Assembly (NCBI RefSeq): GCF_019977735.1
Contig: NZ_AP025018.1
Location: forward strand, 2,232,001-2,296,000
Direction of reading: 5' to 3'
DNA from: Calothrix sp. PCC 7716
GTDB lineage: Bacteria; Cyanobacteriota; Cyanobacteriia; Cyanobacteriales; Nostocaceae
Length of the DNA stretch: 64,000 nucleotides
The translations under genes were made by a program, and so were the position numbers. The notes beneath the pieces were generated by a model. That model saw only the letters and a program-made list of their open reading frames with translations. It had not been told where the DNA came from and did no database searches. Below, in pieces: positions 27,523 through 36,018 of this stretch (position 1 is the stretch's first letter; every line of letters starts with the position of its first letter).

Positions 27523-29691
27523 CTACCTCTCTGATGTACTATTCGGGTTAAAGGCGCCGCCAATGCGTGCTAACCCCCTCGTTAATGTAGTTTGGTCATC
27601 ATCTATATTACGGTAATTACGATAGTATTTGTCACTAAGCGTATTAATTCCATTTACTACTACTCCCAACATTGGAATGCGGTCGCGCGTCAAATCTGAT
27701 ACTGCTTTTTGAAATATTTCTTTGATGGTGTAACGAGGTCGAGTCACTAGCATAACGCCATCGCTGAGTTGACCTAATGTCGTCGCATCTGCACAAGCAC
27801 TGAGTGGAGGAGTATCTAAAATTACTAAATCATAACTTTCGGCAGCTTCCATTATCAAAGCTTTCATATGTGTAGATTCGAGTAACTGCGATGGACGTGT
27901 GGACATGGAACCGCAAGTTAATACAAAAAGGTTTTCAATTGCTGTAGACTGAACAAAATCTGCAAGGCGCCGACGCTCAGTAATAGCATCACTAAGACCT
28001 GGTGAAGAACGCAAATTGAATACACGGTGTAACTTAGGTCGGCGTAAGTCAGCATCGATAAGTAAAGTTCGACGCGATAGCATTGCCGAAACTGCTGCTA
28101 AATGTGATACTACTACCGATTTGCCTTCACCGCTCAGTGCGCTGCTGACGACAATTGAATGTAATTTACTAGCACTGCGGCATTCGAGTGTTTTTAATAG
28201 CATTCGATACGGCTCGACTAATCCCATATCATCTAGAAATAAATCAGCTTCTGCGAGCGCTAAATTCGATTTCGATAGACGCGGCAAAACTCCTAGTAAA
28301 GGTAACTCTAACAACTCAGCTTCGGCGATATCATGCAAACGGTTGTCCATCATTTCCAGCAAAAGCACCATACCCGTTGATAACAAAATTCCAAAGGCGC
28401 CTGCAATAGCCAAAATAATTGTAGATTTGGGTGTACTAGGAACCGTTGGAACAGTCGCAACTTCAATAACACGAATATTACTAACTTTTTGAGCTTCGGC
28501 AATGCGAGCTTCTTCGAGTTTACGCTCAAGTGTCTTAAATGATTCAGCAGCTTGTTCACGTGCGCGTGTTAACGCTGTTAAAGGTTCCTGTTTAATAGGT
28601 AGCTGCGCGAGTCTAGTTTGCAGCTTGACTCTTTCTGCTTGCAAAGTTCGTAATTTATTTGCAACTGCTGTTCCCTCAACTGTATTTGTAACGAGTTGAG
28701 AGTTAAGAGTTTGGCTTAAATTATCATTCGATATGCTAGTAAGTGCATTTCCACTAGATACACGCGCTAATTCTTGTTGATACACTGCACGCAAAGTGTT
28801 ACGTTGTTGTATCAAGCTATTTAACTCTGGATGCTCAGGAGTAAAACGCTGTTGAAGTGCGACAATTTGCGTTTGTAACTCAGTTAGTTTTACCCGTAGG
28901 TTTTTTATTTGTTCATCTTGACCGCTACGTACCGAAGCATATGCACTACCTAGGTTACTCGAATTAGTAACTTGACGTAATGAAGCATCTCGTGAACGTG
29001 CTTCTTGCAGTTGGGCAAACAGCATACGTTCTTGGTCTTCAAGATTAGCTAGACTTGTCACCAAACTCTTACTTTGCTCATCAAAAGAAACAACACCACT
29101 TGTTTGACGGTATTTATTTTCTTTAATTTCAGCTGCTTTGAGTCGTTGTTGAGCGTTGGGAACTTCGTTTTTCTCTAGAAATTCTCTGACTTTCGTTGCT
29201 TCTGAACTCATGGTTTTGATGTTTTCTTCAACCATTGCGTTAGTAACTGCGTTGACTAACCTAGTCGCAAACACAGGGTCTGCTGCTTTGTAGCGAAGTT
29301 CTAGAATATTAGTGGCAGGAATAATTTTGACTTTTAAATCGCGACTAAGTTGTTTGAATGAAAGTTTTTCTGAAAAGGAAGCTGTTTGAGGGTTAGCTTT
29401 GAGAGCAGTAAGAGCTTTTTCGAGAACTTGCTGTGATTTAATTAATTCTGCTTGGTCAGCTAATGGACTTGCTCCTCCTGGAGTTCCTGCATCTAATTGA
29501 GTGATGTCACGTCCAAGTGCGGATACCGAGACACTTTTATTATCGAGCATTAACCGAGAGCTTGTCTCATACATACGTGGAGCTACCGCTAAGTAGGTGA
29601 CGGCGCCTGCCATTACTGCTGATAAAGTTAAAAAGGCTGGTAAACTCCGCCTTTTAACAACTGCCCATAAAGATGATACGCCTTTTTCCAT
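27523..29691 (-). CDS. polysaccharide co-polymerase/tyrosine autokinase (Wzc-like)
   Basis: This 722-aa BY-kinase has a Wzz domain with two membrane segments (about 15-35 and about 425-445) flanking a long periplasmic coiled coil. Its cytoplasmic kinase has Walker A SALSGEGKS, Walker A' LLIDADLRRP and Walker B LVILDTPPL. The C-terminal tail contains a short tyrosine cluster (DKYYRNYRNI) suited to autophosphorylation. It regulates chain length and assembly of the exopolysaccharide. It sits between the polymerase and a glycosyltransferase. Confidence 0.92.
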   Translation of the reverse strand: MEKGVSSLWAVVKRRSLPAFLTLSAVMAGAVTYLAVAPRMYETSSRLMLDNKSVSVSALGRDITQLDAGTPGGASPLADQAELIKSQQVLEKALTALKANPQTASFSEKLSFKQLSRDLKVKIIPATNILELRYKAADPVFATRLVNAVTNAMVEENIKTMSSEATKVREFLEKNEVPNAQQRLKAAEIKENKYRQTSGVVSFDEQSKSLVTSLANLEDQERMLFAQLQEARSRDASLRQVTNSSNLGSAYASVRSGQDEQIKNLRVKLTELQTQIVALQQRFTPEHPELNSLIQQRNTLRAVYQQELARVSSGNALTSISNDNLSQTLNSQLVTNTVEGTAVANKLRTLQAERVKLQTRLAQLPIKQEPLTALTRAREQAAESFKTLERKLEEARIAEAQKVSNIRVIEVATVPTVPSTPKSTIILAIAGAFGILLSTGMVLLLEMMDNRLHDIAEAELLELPLLGVLPRLSKSNLALAEADLFLDDMGLVEPYRMLLKTLECRSASKLHSIVVSSALSGEGKSVVVSHLAAVSAMLSRRTLLIDADLRRPKLHRVFNLRSSPGLSDAITERRRLADFVQSTAIENLFVLTCGSMSTRPSQLLESTHMKALIMEAAESYDLVILDTPPLSACADATTLGQLSDGVMLVTRPRYTIKEIFQKAVSDLTRDRIPMLGVVVNGINTLSDKYYRNYRNIDDDQTTLTRGLARIGGAFNPNSTSER

Positions 29692-29763
29692 AACTTTTAT
29701 CCCAATAAATGCAGAATTCGCCTATCACTATAACCGCACAAACACTCTTATTTCGTAACAAAA

Positions 29764-30918
29764 CTAAACGATATACGCTGTTTTTTCGGCTTTATTGGCG
29801 CCTAATAAATTCTGGTAAACTTCTATATTCTGTGCTGTTATTTTATCCCAAGTATAGTAACGCTGAACATGACGCTGTGCATTTACTGCCATACTTGCCA
29901 GTTCATTGGGATGATTTAATGCCCATTTCAAAGCATTTACAAAACCATCAATATCACCAACAGGAAATAGTACACCACGCTCTTGGTCTATAAGTTGCTG
30001 ATGAGGAAGAATATTACTTGCCAGTACAGGAATACCTTCGCGCATTGCTTCGAGCATAGCTAGTGGTAAACCTTCAACATTAGAGGGTAAAACAAATAAT
30101 CCTGCACCTCGCACAATTTCAGCTAACCGTTTACCACGCAATTCTCCAGCAAACACAATTTGTTTACTATCTGCAACTTTTTGCAGCATTAAATTCGTGT
30201 ACGCTTGAGTATCGCTAATACCACCAGCTAGCACAAGTTTCCAACCTTGATATTTGAGTCGAAGAAAAGCTTCGATTAATAAATCAGGACATTTTTCTGG
30301 TACTAATCTACCTAAAAATAGCAAGTAACGTCCTTGTGTAAGTCCTAAAGCTTTACCATAAGCAAAGTCCGGGTCTGATTCTGAATAACCAGCAGGTGCA
30401 TTCGGAATATAAACTGTATCACGTTTGTAAGCTTGTGAAAAATAACTTTGTAATGCTTGGGATACTACAATAATTTCGTCAGCATACTTGACGGCTGCTT
30501 TCTCACCAGCTAAAATTACTTGACTCGAAAAATTCCCCCATTTTGCACGTTGCCAGTCTAAACCTTGACAAGTGACAACAATTTTAGAAGCTCGCAAAAC
30601 GCTTGTAACGCTACTAAATAAAGCTGGGCCTAAAGCATGGAAATGTACTATATCATATTGTCTGCCAGATGCCGCCATTGCACCTAGAGCAGAACTTATA
30701 AACGCATCTACACCTTTTCTAAAAAAACTTGGTAAAGATATAACTTGCACACCTTGATAGTTGCTCGAACCAAACCAACTACCTTCGGTATAAGAACAAC
30801 GTGCAAATAAATCTACAGTATGTCCTTGTGTAACTATTCTAGGGTATACTTCCGCACAGTAGTTTTCGATTCCTCCCTGCCCAGGAGGTAAACCTTTAGC
30901 ACCGATAACAGCAATTTT
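29764..30918 (-). CDS. family 4 glycosyltransferase
   Basis: This GT-B fold glycosyltransferase of about 384 residues starts MKIAVIGAKGLPPGQGGIEN, with the glycine-rich donor/acceptor loop GQGGIENYCAE, and carries the GT4 C-terminal signature LFVLPSNVEGLPLAMLEAMR with the EGLPLAMLE nucleotide-sugar motif. An ATG 33 bp further upstream (30951) would add MSFNYSYYID, but family members begin at MKIAVIG, so I prefer 30918. It is the first gene of the exopolysaccharide cluster and probably adds a sugar to the lipid-linked unit. Confidence 0.9.
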   Translation of the reverse strand, partial: KIAVIGAKGLPPGQGGIENYCAEVYPRIVTQGHTVDLFARCSYTEGSWFGSSNYQGVQVISLPSFFRKGVDAFISSALGAMAASGRQYDIVHFHALGPALFSSVTSVLRASKIVVTCQGLDWQRAKWGNFSSQVILAGEKAAVKYADEIIVVSQALQSYFSQAYKRDTVYIPNAPAGYSESDPDFAYGKALGLTQGRYLLFLGRLVPEKCPDLLIEAFLRLKYQGWKLVLAGGISDTQAYTNLMLQKVADSKQIVFAGELRGKRLAEIVRGAGLFVLPSNVEGLPLAMLEAMREGIPVLASNILPHQQLIDQERGVLFPVGDIDGFVNALKWALNHPNELASMAVNAQRHVQRYYTWDKITAQNIEVYQNLLGANKAEKTAYIV

Positions 30919-31112
30919 CATATCTATATAATACGAATAGTTAAAGGACAAGTGTTTTATTCATAAAACAGTAAATAATTTTTGACTAATATCACCTGCG
31001 TAAAAACCGCGTGTTGTACTAATATAATTTCATTCCGGAAAATTTACTAGCTTTCGTAAATTCTTCATAAAATCTTTACAGATTATTGTAACATAACGTA
31101 TTGCATCAGAAC

Positions 31113-31136
31113 GTAGGGTGGGCACTGCCCACCATA
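31113..31136. repeat. 24-bp repeat, inverted partner at 31861-31884
   Basis: The sequence is a near-palindrome built on GTGGGCA/TGCCCAC. Its exact reverse complement occurs at 31861-31884, so the msrA gene (31371-31844) sits between inverted copies. Confidence 0.8.
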
Positions 31137-31190
31137 CTTTTGACTTATAGTACTAGTGGTCTGTGTCATAAGTTTTGGGGGGTAGAATTA

Positions 31191-31270
31191 AATCCCCCCA
31201 ACCCCCCTTAATAAGGGGGGCTAAGAATAGCTCTCTTTTTCCCCCCTTATTAAGGGGGGCTAGGGGGGAT
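31191..31270. repeat. C/G-rich hairpin repeat
   Basis: Two CCCCCTTAATAAGGGGG-type palindromes flank a short AT-rich spacer. It is the same family as 19051-19170 and 25501-25530, and here it is in non-coding DNA. Confidence 0.85.
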
Positions 31271-31370
31271 CAAAACCTATAGCAACACCTCAAAACTATT
31301 GACACGAACTACTAGTAAGTGAGGCATAGCCCTAACTACTTTTGTTCTATAGTACAAAAAACTATTAAAT

Positions 31371-31844
31371 TTAATAATTATTCTTATTATTGCAGCGAGC
31401 TTTCTCAAAATACTGTTGATGTTCGTCTGATGCTAACCAATATGCTGAAGCTGGCTTAATATCTGTTATAATAGGCTTCTCAAATTTCCCAGAAGATTGT
31501 AAACTCTGTTTAGAATTTCTGGCGATAGCTTCCTGATGAGTTGTATGGTAAAAAATAACACTCCGATACTGTTCACCTCGGTCGGCGCCTTGTCGATTTA
31601 AACTTGTAGGGTCGTGAATATTCCAAAATATATCTAATAGCTCTTCATAACTAACAATATCAGGGTCGTACTCAATCTGCGCTACTTCTGCGTGTCCAGT
31701 AATTCGCGACACTACATCAAGATGACATGGGTTCTCGAAATGTCCTCCCATGTAACCTACAGAAGTTGATAGTACTCCTTTGACTTTACGATAAGCTGCT
31801 TCAACGCCCCAGAAACAGCCGCCTCCAAATGTTGCTTTTTCCAT
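31371..31844 (-). CDS. msrA: peptide-methionine (S)-S-oxide reductase
   Basis: This 157-aa cytosolic enzyme reduces methionine-S-sulfoxide in proteins. The active-site signature GGGCFWG contains the nucleophile Cys10, and YDPDIVSYEELLDIFWNIHD and QGADRGEQYRS are conserved MsrA segments. The C-terminus (CNNKNNY) is short and carries one possible resolving cysteine. It lies downstream of the peroxiredoxin on the same strand, in an oxidative-stress context, between inverted 24-bp repeats. Confidence 0.93.
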   Translation of the reverse strand: MEKATFGGGCFWGVEAAYRKVKGVLSTSVGYMGGHFENPCHLDVVSRITGHAEVAQIEYDPDIVSYEELLDIFWNIHDPTSLNRQGADRGEQYRSVIFYHTTHQEAIARNSKQSLQSSGKFEKPIITDIKPASAYWLASDEHQQYFEKARCNNKNNY

Positions 31845-31860
31845 ATTTATATATATATGG

Positions 31861-31884
31861 TATGGTGGGCAGTGCCCACCCTAC
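31861..31884. repeat. 24-bp repeat, inverted copy of 31113-31136
   Basis: Exact reverse complement of the copy at 31113-31136. It lies 16 bp upstream of the msrA start and 4 bp after the peroxiredoxin stop, so it may also act as a hairpin between the two cistrons. Confidence 0.8.
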
Positions 31885-31888
31885 ACTA

Positions 31889-32437
31889 CTACACTGCGGC
31901 GCCTACACGAGCGCTCTTAAGATAAGCAAGCATCGTGTCAGCATCAGAAACTTCAAACGGGTCGGTAGTACAATTATCTTCGTGACCTTCTTCGATAAAT
32001 ATTTTTTCGATTTTGCAATCATCAACCACCATTGAATAGCGCCAAGACCGCATTCCAAACCCCAAGTTGGACTTATCCACCAGCATTCCCATTTTACGAG
32101 TAAATTCACCATTGCCATCAGGCAAGATAAACATTTTGCTGATACCTAAATTTTTAGCCCACTGGAACATAACAAACGCATCGTTCACAGACAAGCAAAT
32201 AACCTCATCAACTCCCTGCGCTTTAATTTCATCGTAAAGTTCTTCGTAACGTGGTAAGTGCGTCGAAGAACAGGTAGGAGTAAACGCTCCAGGCAATGCA
32301 AGCAGTACAATTCTTTTTCCACCAAAGATTTCTTGTGTCGTCCGGTCTTGCCAACGAAAAGGGTTAGGCCCACCAATTGACTCATCACGTACACGGGTTT
32401 TGAAAACTACGTTTGGTACTTTTGTTACCGCTACCAT
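31889..32437 (-). CDS. type II peroxiredoxin (Prx5-like)
   Basis: This 182-aa thiol peroxidase has the peroxidatic Cys56 in [12 protein letters not shown] and the conserved downstream Arg in [10 protein letters not shown] second cysteine (DNCTTDP, C-terminal third) could be resolving. The length fits the soluble cyanobacterial type II class. It is transcribed away from a Fur/PerR-type regulator 273 bp away, with a palindromic operator candidate between them, which suggests peroxide-responsive control. Confidence 0.93.
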   Translation of the reverse strand: MVAVTKVPNVVFKTRVRDESIGGPNPFRWQDRTTQEIFGGKRIVLLALPGAFTPTCSSTHLPRYEELYDEIKAQGVDEVICLSVNDAFVMFQWAKNLGISKMFILPDGNGEFTRKMGMLVDKSNLGFGMRSWRYSMVVDDCKIEKIFIEEGHEDNCTTDPFEVSDADTMLAYLKSARVGAAV

Positions 32438-32482
32438 CTCATCTACTCCTAATATATCTATATTTTTTGCTGGACTACGCTC

Positions 32483-32548
32483 AGAAACCCGGTTTCTTTA
32501 TTAAAATCTTTTATAAAAATGACGATTTTGCGTAGAAACCGGGTTTCT
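32483..32548. repeat. inverted pair of AGAAACC/GGTTTCT palindromes
   Basis: AGAAACCCGGTTTCT at 32483-32497 and its reverse complement AGAAACCGGGTTTCT at 32534-32548 lie in the prx-perR intergenic region. Each can fold alone or with the other. A related pair lies at 35891-35921. Confidence 0.75.
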
Positions 32549-32576
32549 AGGATTTGGTTTAACTTTTTACTCCAAC

Positions 32577-32591
32577 TCAGAATAATTCTGA
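32577..32591. promoter_or_regulatory. Fur/PerR-type operator candidate
   Basis: TCAGAATAATTCTGA is a perfect 7-1-7 inverted repeat, the architecture of Fur-family boxes. It lies 140 bp upstream of the peroxiredoxin start and 119 bp upstream of the Fur-family gene. The position suggests autoregulation plus peroxiredoxin control; the assignment is inference. Confidence 0.55.
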
Positions 32592-32709
32592 TTTAAGAAT
32601 TCGTCAATAGTAATAAATACTCACATTAAGTAATGCTTCTGATTATATTATGATTTAAAGACGCGAACCATTACAATATAGAGACACTATTAAGTAGCAG
32701 CAATAAGCA

Positions 32710-33132
32710 ATGAAAGAATTAGTCGATGACATAGTTAAGACCTTAAGAGGAAAAGGTCTAAAAGTAACACCTCAGCGGTTTGCCGTTTACGCGAACTTAC
32801 TGTCACGTCAAGACCATCCAACAGCAGAGCAGATACTTCTTGACTTGAATAAGCAGGCGCCAATATCATCGCAAGCAACGGTATACAGTGCGCTTCAAGC
32901 TTTACGCGATGTTGGTTTAGTGCGTGAAGTCCTTTTAGAAGCAGGTGTATCACGCTACGACGCGAATGTAGAAAAGCACCATCACTTTTATTGTCGTGAG
33001 TGCAAAACAATAGAAGATATTCCTTGGGAGGCTTTTCCTGATGTTAGTTTAGATAAATTACGTCCAGGGTTAAAAGCACAAACTTACGAAGTTACTGTAT
33101 ATGGAACCTGCAACTGTGATATCCAACACTGA
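32710..33132 (+). CDS. Fur-family regulator, PerR-like
   Basis: This 140-aa winged-helix repressor has the recognition helix region VTPQRFAVYANLLSRQDHPT and ISSQATVYSALQALRDVGLV, metal ligands in HHHFYCREC, and a C-terminal GTCNC. The second cysteine pair is C-x-C instead of the usual C-x-x-C, so structural zinc binding may differ. The context (divergent peroxiredoxin, msrA) fits the PerR/FurC branch, but Fur or Zur cannot be excluded. The last 32 bp overlap the next gene, suggesting translational coupling. Confidence 0.88.
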   Translation: MKELVDDIVKTLRGKGLKVTPQRFAVYANLLSRQDHPTAEQILLDLNKQAPISSQATVYSALQALRDVGLVREVLLEAGVSRYDANVEKHHHFYCRECKTIEDIPWEAFPDVSLDKLRPGLKAQTYEVTVYGTCNCDIQH

Positions 33133-33712
33133 TTTTATTGCTGACTTAGCCCAAGCAGCTTTATCATTTCGAGATAGCAGTAAAACTCATCCTAAACCTG
33201 ATGTAGTTGTGAATGCACTACTACAAGCAGAGAAAACAGCAAAGCAACAAAAATTAACGTACCCGTTTACCTCATTATCAGGTAACTGGCGCCTATGTTT
33301 TGCCACCGGAACCCGTAAAGTCAGAAAACGTTCCGGCATAATTTTAGGTAAAGGTTTTTACATGCCTAAATTTTCCCCTGCTTATATAAGTTTTGATACA
33401 TTAGATACATCTATAAACAGAGGTAGAATAAGTAATAAAATTCAGTTTGGTGGATTTGCGCTTAAATTATCAGGGTTAACTCAATATATAGATAAAAAAA
33501 ATCTACTAGCTTTTGACTTCCATACTTATGAAATAAATTTATTTAATCACAAAGTATATAGTGGTAATGTCCCTGGTAGTCAAACCAACAATAGTAATTT
33601 TTATGACCAAAAAATTGCCAAATTACCGTTTTTCGCATTCTTTTTAATAACTGAAAACTTTATTGCAGCGCGTGGTCGCGGTGGTGGTTTAGCATTATGG
33701 ATAAAAGAATAA
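33101..33712 (+). CDS. PAP/fibrillin family protein
   Basis: This 203-aa protein has the plastid-lipid-associated protein/fibrillin core LSGNWRLCFATGTRKVRKRS, GIILGKGFYMPKFSPAYISF and a C-terminal RGRGGGLALWIKE. Homologues associate with thylakoid or plastoglobule lipids and are linked to photo-oxidative stress. The ATG at 33101 lies inside the Fur-family gene (32-bp overlap), so the pair is probably translated together. That fits a joint role in the oxidative-stress response. Confidence 0.82.
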   Translation: MEPATVISNTDFIADLAQAALSFRDSSKTHPKPDVVVNALLQAEKTAKQQKLTYPFTSLSGNWRLCFATGTRKVRKRSGIILGKGFYMPKFSPAYISFDTLDTSINRGRISNKIQFGGFALKLSGLTQYIDKKNLLAFDFHTYEINLFNHKVYSGNVPGSQTNNSNFYDQKIAKLPFFAFFLITENFIAARGRGGGLALWIKE

Positions 33713-33728
33713 TTGAGGTAATCTGACT

Positions 33729-33830
33729 ATGAAAAGAATAGCTGGCTTAATATTTTTTATTGTGATTGTGGTAGCGGCTGTCACTCTTGGATTAAACTGG
33801 ATGCGGCGCCAAAAAACTACAAGAAGATAA
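33729..33830 (+). CDS. 33-aa single-span membrane peptide
   Basis: A short frame reads MKRIAGLIFFIVIVVAAVTL, then GLNWMRRQKTTRR and a stop. It has one membrane span (about residues 5-24) and a strongly basic tail, predicted to face the cytosol. Its TAA shares one base with the ATG of the glycosyltransferase (TAATG at 33828-33832), the classic termination-reinitiation arrangement. It follows the fibrillin stop by 16 bp. No family is recognised. Confidence 0.55.
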   Translation: MKRIAGLIFFIVIVVAAVTLGLNWMRRQKTTRR

Positions 33831-34585
33831 TGTCGAGTGTATCGATTATCATACCTACTCTTAATGAAGCAAGCAGTTTAGATCAAACACTGCGTCAGCT
33901 AACTATTCTTAACCCAAAAGCAAAAGAAATTGTGATAGCTGACGGAGGAAGTACAGATAATACAATCGAATTAGCTAAACACTGCTTGCATTTTTTCCCT
34001 CTGAATGTAGATGTACAAATTATTAAATGTGATATTAAAGGACGAGCGCTTCAAATGAACTTTGGCGCCAAAGTCGCAAGTGGTGATATTTTATGCTTTC
34101 TCCATGCTGATACTCAGGTATCTCATGATATAGTCACGGTGATGGAACAAACTCTGACAAACTCAAAAGTTTCTTGTGGTGGATTTATATCTTTAATGAT
34201 AGGTACTCAAACAACACGCTGGGGTATATCGCTACATAATTACCTCAAAACTTACTATGCACCCTTAATATTTCGTCCCTACTCATTTTTCAAAGGTTTA
34301 CGATTATTATTTGGCGACCAAGTAATGTTTTGTAGGCGCCAAGATTTTTTAGACTGTGGTGGGTTTAATGAAGCATTACCAATAATGGAAGATGGTGATT
34401 TGTGTTTAAAATTATTCAAATTAGGACAAATTCGCTTAGTTAACCGCGTTGTTACAAGTTCTGACCGTCGCGTTGCACGTTGGGGCGCCATCAAAGCAAC
34501 CGCAATTTATCTATATATAGGTATCCTATGGGGTATCGGAGTTGATGCGAATTATCTCAAAAAGTTTTACGAGGATATTCGCTAG
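33830..34585 (+). CDS. GT2 glycosyltransferase (TIGR04283 type)
   Basis: This 251-aa GT-A glycosyltransferase has VSIIIPTLNEASSLDQTLRQ, VIADGGSTDNTIELA and LCFLHADTQV (DxD-like), and matches TIGR04283-type transferases named from arsenosugar biosynthesis. No radical-SAM partner is in the window, so the substrate is open. The start overlaps the 33-aa membrane peptide by one base. It converges with the DUF547 gene, the ends overlapping by 4 bp. Confidence 0.85.
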   Translation: MSSVSIIIPTLNEASSLDQTLRQLTILNPKAKEIVIADGGSTDNTIELAKHCLHFFPLNVDVQIIKCDIKGRALQMNFGAKVASGDILCFLHADTQVSHDIVTVMEQTLTNSKVSCGGFISLMIGTQTTRWGISLHNYLKTYYAPLIFRPYSFFKGLRLLFGDQVMFCRRQDFLDCGGFNEALPIMEDGDLCLKLFKLGQIRLVNRVVTSSDRRVARWGAIKATAIYLYIGILWGIGVDANYLKKFYEDIR

Positions 34586-35301
34586 AACTGCTGATTAAGA
34601 TTCCAATCATAGTACAAATATTTTACTGGTGTTGATGCTGTGAGTGGTAGTTCGGCATTTAAGTAAGAGCGTATATATTCGGGTACAGATGGCGCCACCT
34701 GTAGAAAGTCTTGACGGTACCATTTAAAGATTTTGCTATAATAGAGTATGTTTTTATCTGCATCGTATTTTACTTTGTCTGGATTATTAATAAAACGACG
34801 CGCGTCATCATCTAACTGAGAAAGAACTTGGTCGGGGTAGTAAGCACCCGCACGCAGTAACGGACAACCAATAGAAGCGCATACTATAGCAAAATGTATT
34901 CGTGGTTCTTGTAATTTTTCTCTTAGTATCTTGTTTTCAATTTCAGCTAAACTGTAGTTTTTACTGCCAACTATATAAATCTGACGCTGAAAAAACCATA
35001 AAAAACCTAGCCAATTTGGTATTCCTAAAATTCGTGGTAATACTGACTTAATTGGATATTTTTCTAAAATTGTTGCAACTGTAAACGCATTATATAAGTT
35101 TACCCACAAAGCCAACTGGTCATTAATGTTTAGGAGAGTGCCTGCATTCTCGTTTATTTGTAGTGTCGCGATACTCGATAGCCAATTAGCTAACACTTCT
35201 GGTTCATCTCGTTTCCAAGCAGCGTAGTTAACACGTCCCTGCTCCGAAACATACTTTTTCAGCAATGTATCCCACAAATCAAAATTGATGGAATTATTCA
35301 C
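34582..35301 (-). CDS. DUF547 domain protein
   Basis: This protein of about 239 residues has the DUF547 core: LALWVNLYNAFTVATILEKY, then FAIVCASIGCPLL and YSKIFKWYRQDF. The family has papain-like fold predictions, and the conserved Cys and His residues are present, but no activity is established. I chose GTG 35301 (VNNSINFDLWD) because the longer TTG start at 35322 adds unconserved residues. The 5' end overlaps or abuts the divergent amidohydrolase gene at 35317. Confidence 0.8.
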   Translation of the reverse strand: MNNSINFDLWDTLLKKYVSEQGRVNYAAWKRDEPEVLANWLSSIATLQINENAGTLLNINDQLALWVNLYNAFTVATILEKYPIKSVLPRILGIPNWLGFLWFFQRQIYIVGSKNYSLAEIENKILREKLQEPRIHFAIVCASIGCPLLRAGAYYPDQVLSQLDDDARRFINNPDKVKYDADKNILYYSKIFKWYRQDFLQVAPSVPEYIRSYLNAELPLTASTPVKYLYYDWNLNQQF

Positions 35302-35316
35302 AATACATACACCTAT

Positions 35317-35892
35317 ATGCAAGCTAACTACAATCGTTACGTAGTTGATTTAAACAGACAAGCTAAAGAACCATTAAGTGGTAACTTTTGGTCTGCTGTG
35401 GTTCCACTACAAACAGCTTTCGGTCAACCAATATATCAAACCACTCCGGCGCCGTATCAAATTCAAGAACGCATTAATAAATATTATACAACCTACCATA
35501 ATAAACTTAGCCAACTTATAGAACAAAAAGTTCAAGAGTTTGGCAAAGTATACTTACTTGACTTGCACAGCTTCGGTGGGTTAATAGATGACGAAGTATG
35601 TTTAGGCAACGTCAACGGCAAAACTTGTACAGAAGACTTCATAAACACCGTCGAGCGAGCTTTTATTAATCAAAAATATCAAGTCGTTAAAAATAAAACC
35701 TTTACAGGTGGTTATATTACAAGACATTACAGCGAAAACAAAAGCGTAGAAACTTTGCAAATAGAAATTAGATATCAAACATATCTTTCGCAGCAAGACC
35801 TTGACAAACCGCTAATTCCCCGGTGGGATGTACCAAACTTTCATCTCTCAAAAGTAAAATTACAACAAGTCATCGCTGATATTGCCAACTAG
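35317..35892 (+). CDS. N-formylglutamate amidohydrolase-like, N-terminally truncated
   Basis: This 191-aa frame begins at YNRYVVDLNRQAKEPL, the 'RyvvDLNR' block that lies roughly 70 residues into normal family members, and continues with LLDLHSFGG and a C-terminal EIR. The N-terminal strand with the zinc-binding P-H-(S/G)-G motif is missing, because the upstream DNA is the antisense DUF547 gene. The enzyme is therefore probably inactive or altered. Full-length members hydrolyse N-formylglutamate or related amides. Confidence 0.7.
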   Translation: MQANYNRYVVDLNRQAKEPLSGNFWSAVVPLQTAFGQPIYQTTPAPYQIQERINKYYTTYHNKLSQLIEQKVQEFGKVYLLDLHSFGGLIDDEVCLGNVNGKTCTEDFINTVERAFINQKYQVVKNKTFTGGYITRHYSENKSVETLQIEIRYQTYLSQQDLDKPLIPRWDVPNFHLSKVKLQQVIADIAN

Positions 35893-35921
35893 AAACCTGG
35901 TTTCCGTAGAAACCAGGTTTC
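35891..35921. terminator. hairpin after amidohydrolase gene
   Basis: AGAAACCTGG and CCAGGTTTCT, each itself near-palindromic, form a strong stem right at the stop codon and are followed by TTAATTATA. It belongs to the same repeat family as 32483-32548. It is plausible as a bidirectional terminator, though it lacks a long T run. Confidence 0.45.
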
Positions 35922-36018
35922 TTAATTATAAAGTTTTAGCAAAGTTGTCAAATACCAGTATTTATTGCAGTGACATCTTAGGTTTACTATCTTAAGTTAG
36001 AATTGTCTAATCAAAAAA

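Larger units (their letters stand above)
30952..31370. other. intergenic rich in dispersed repeats
   Basis: This gap contains the hairpin GTAGGGTGGGCACTGCCC at 31113-31136 and the C/G-rich repeat at 31191-31270. No ORF of note is present. The region separates the exopolysaccharide operon from msrA and could hold the operon's promoter, but no clear boxes are seen. Confidence 0.5.

Noticed and set aside
28016-28492. 158-aa ORF antisense to the tyrosine autokinase
   Set aside because: It is a low-complexity Ser/Lys-rich shadow of a strongly supported gene.
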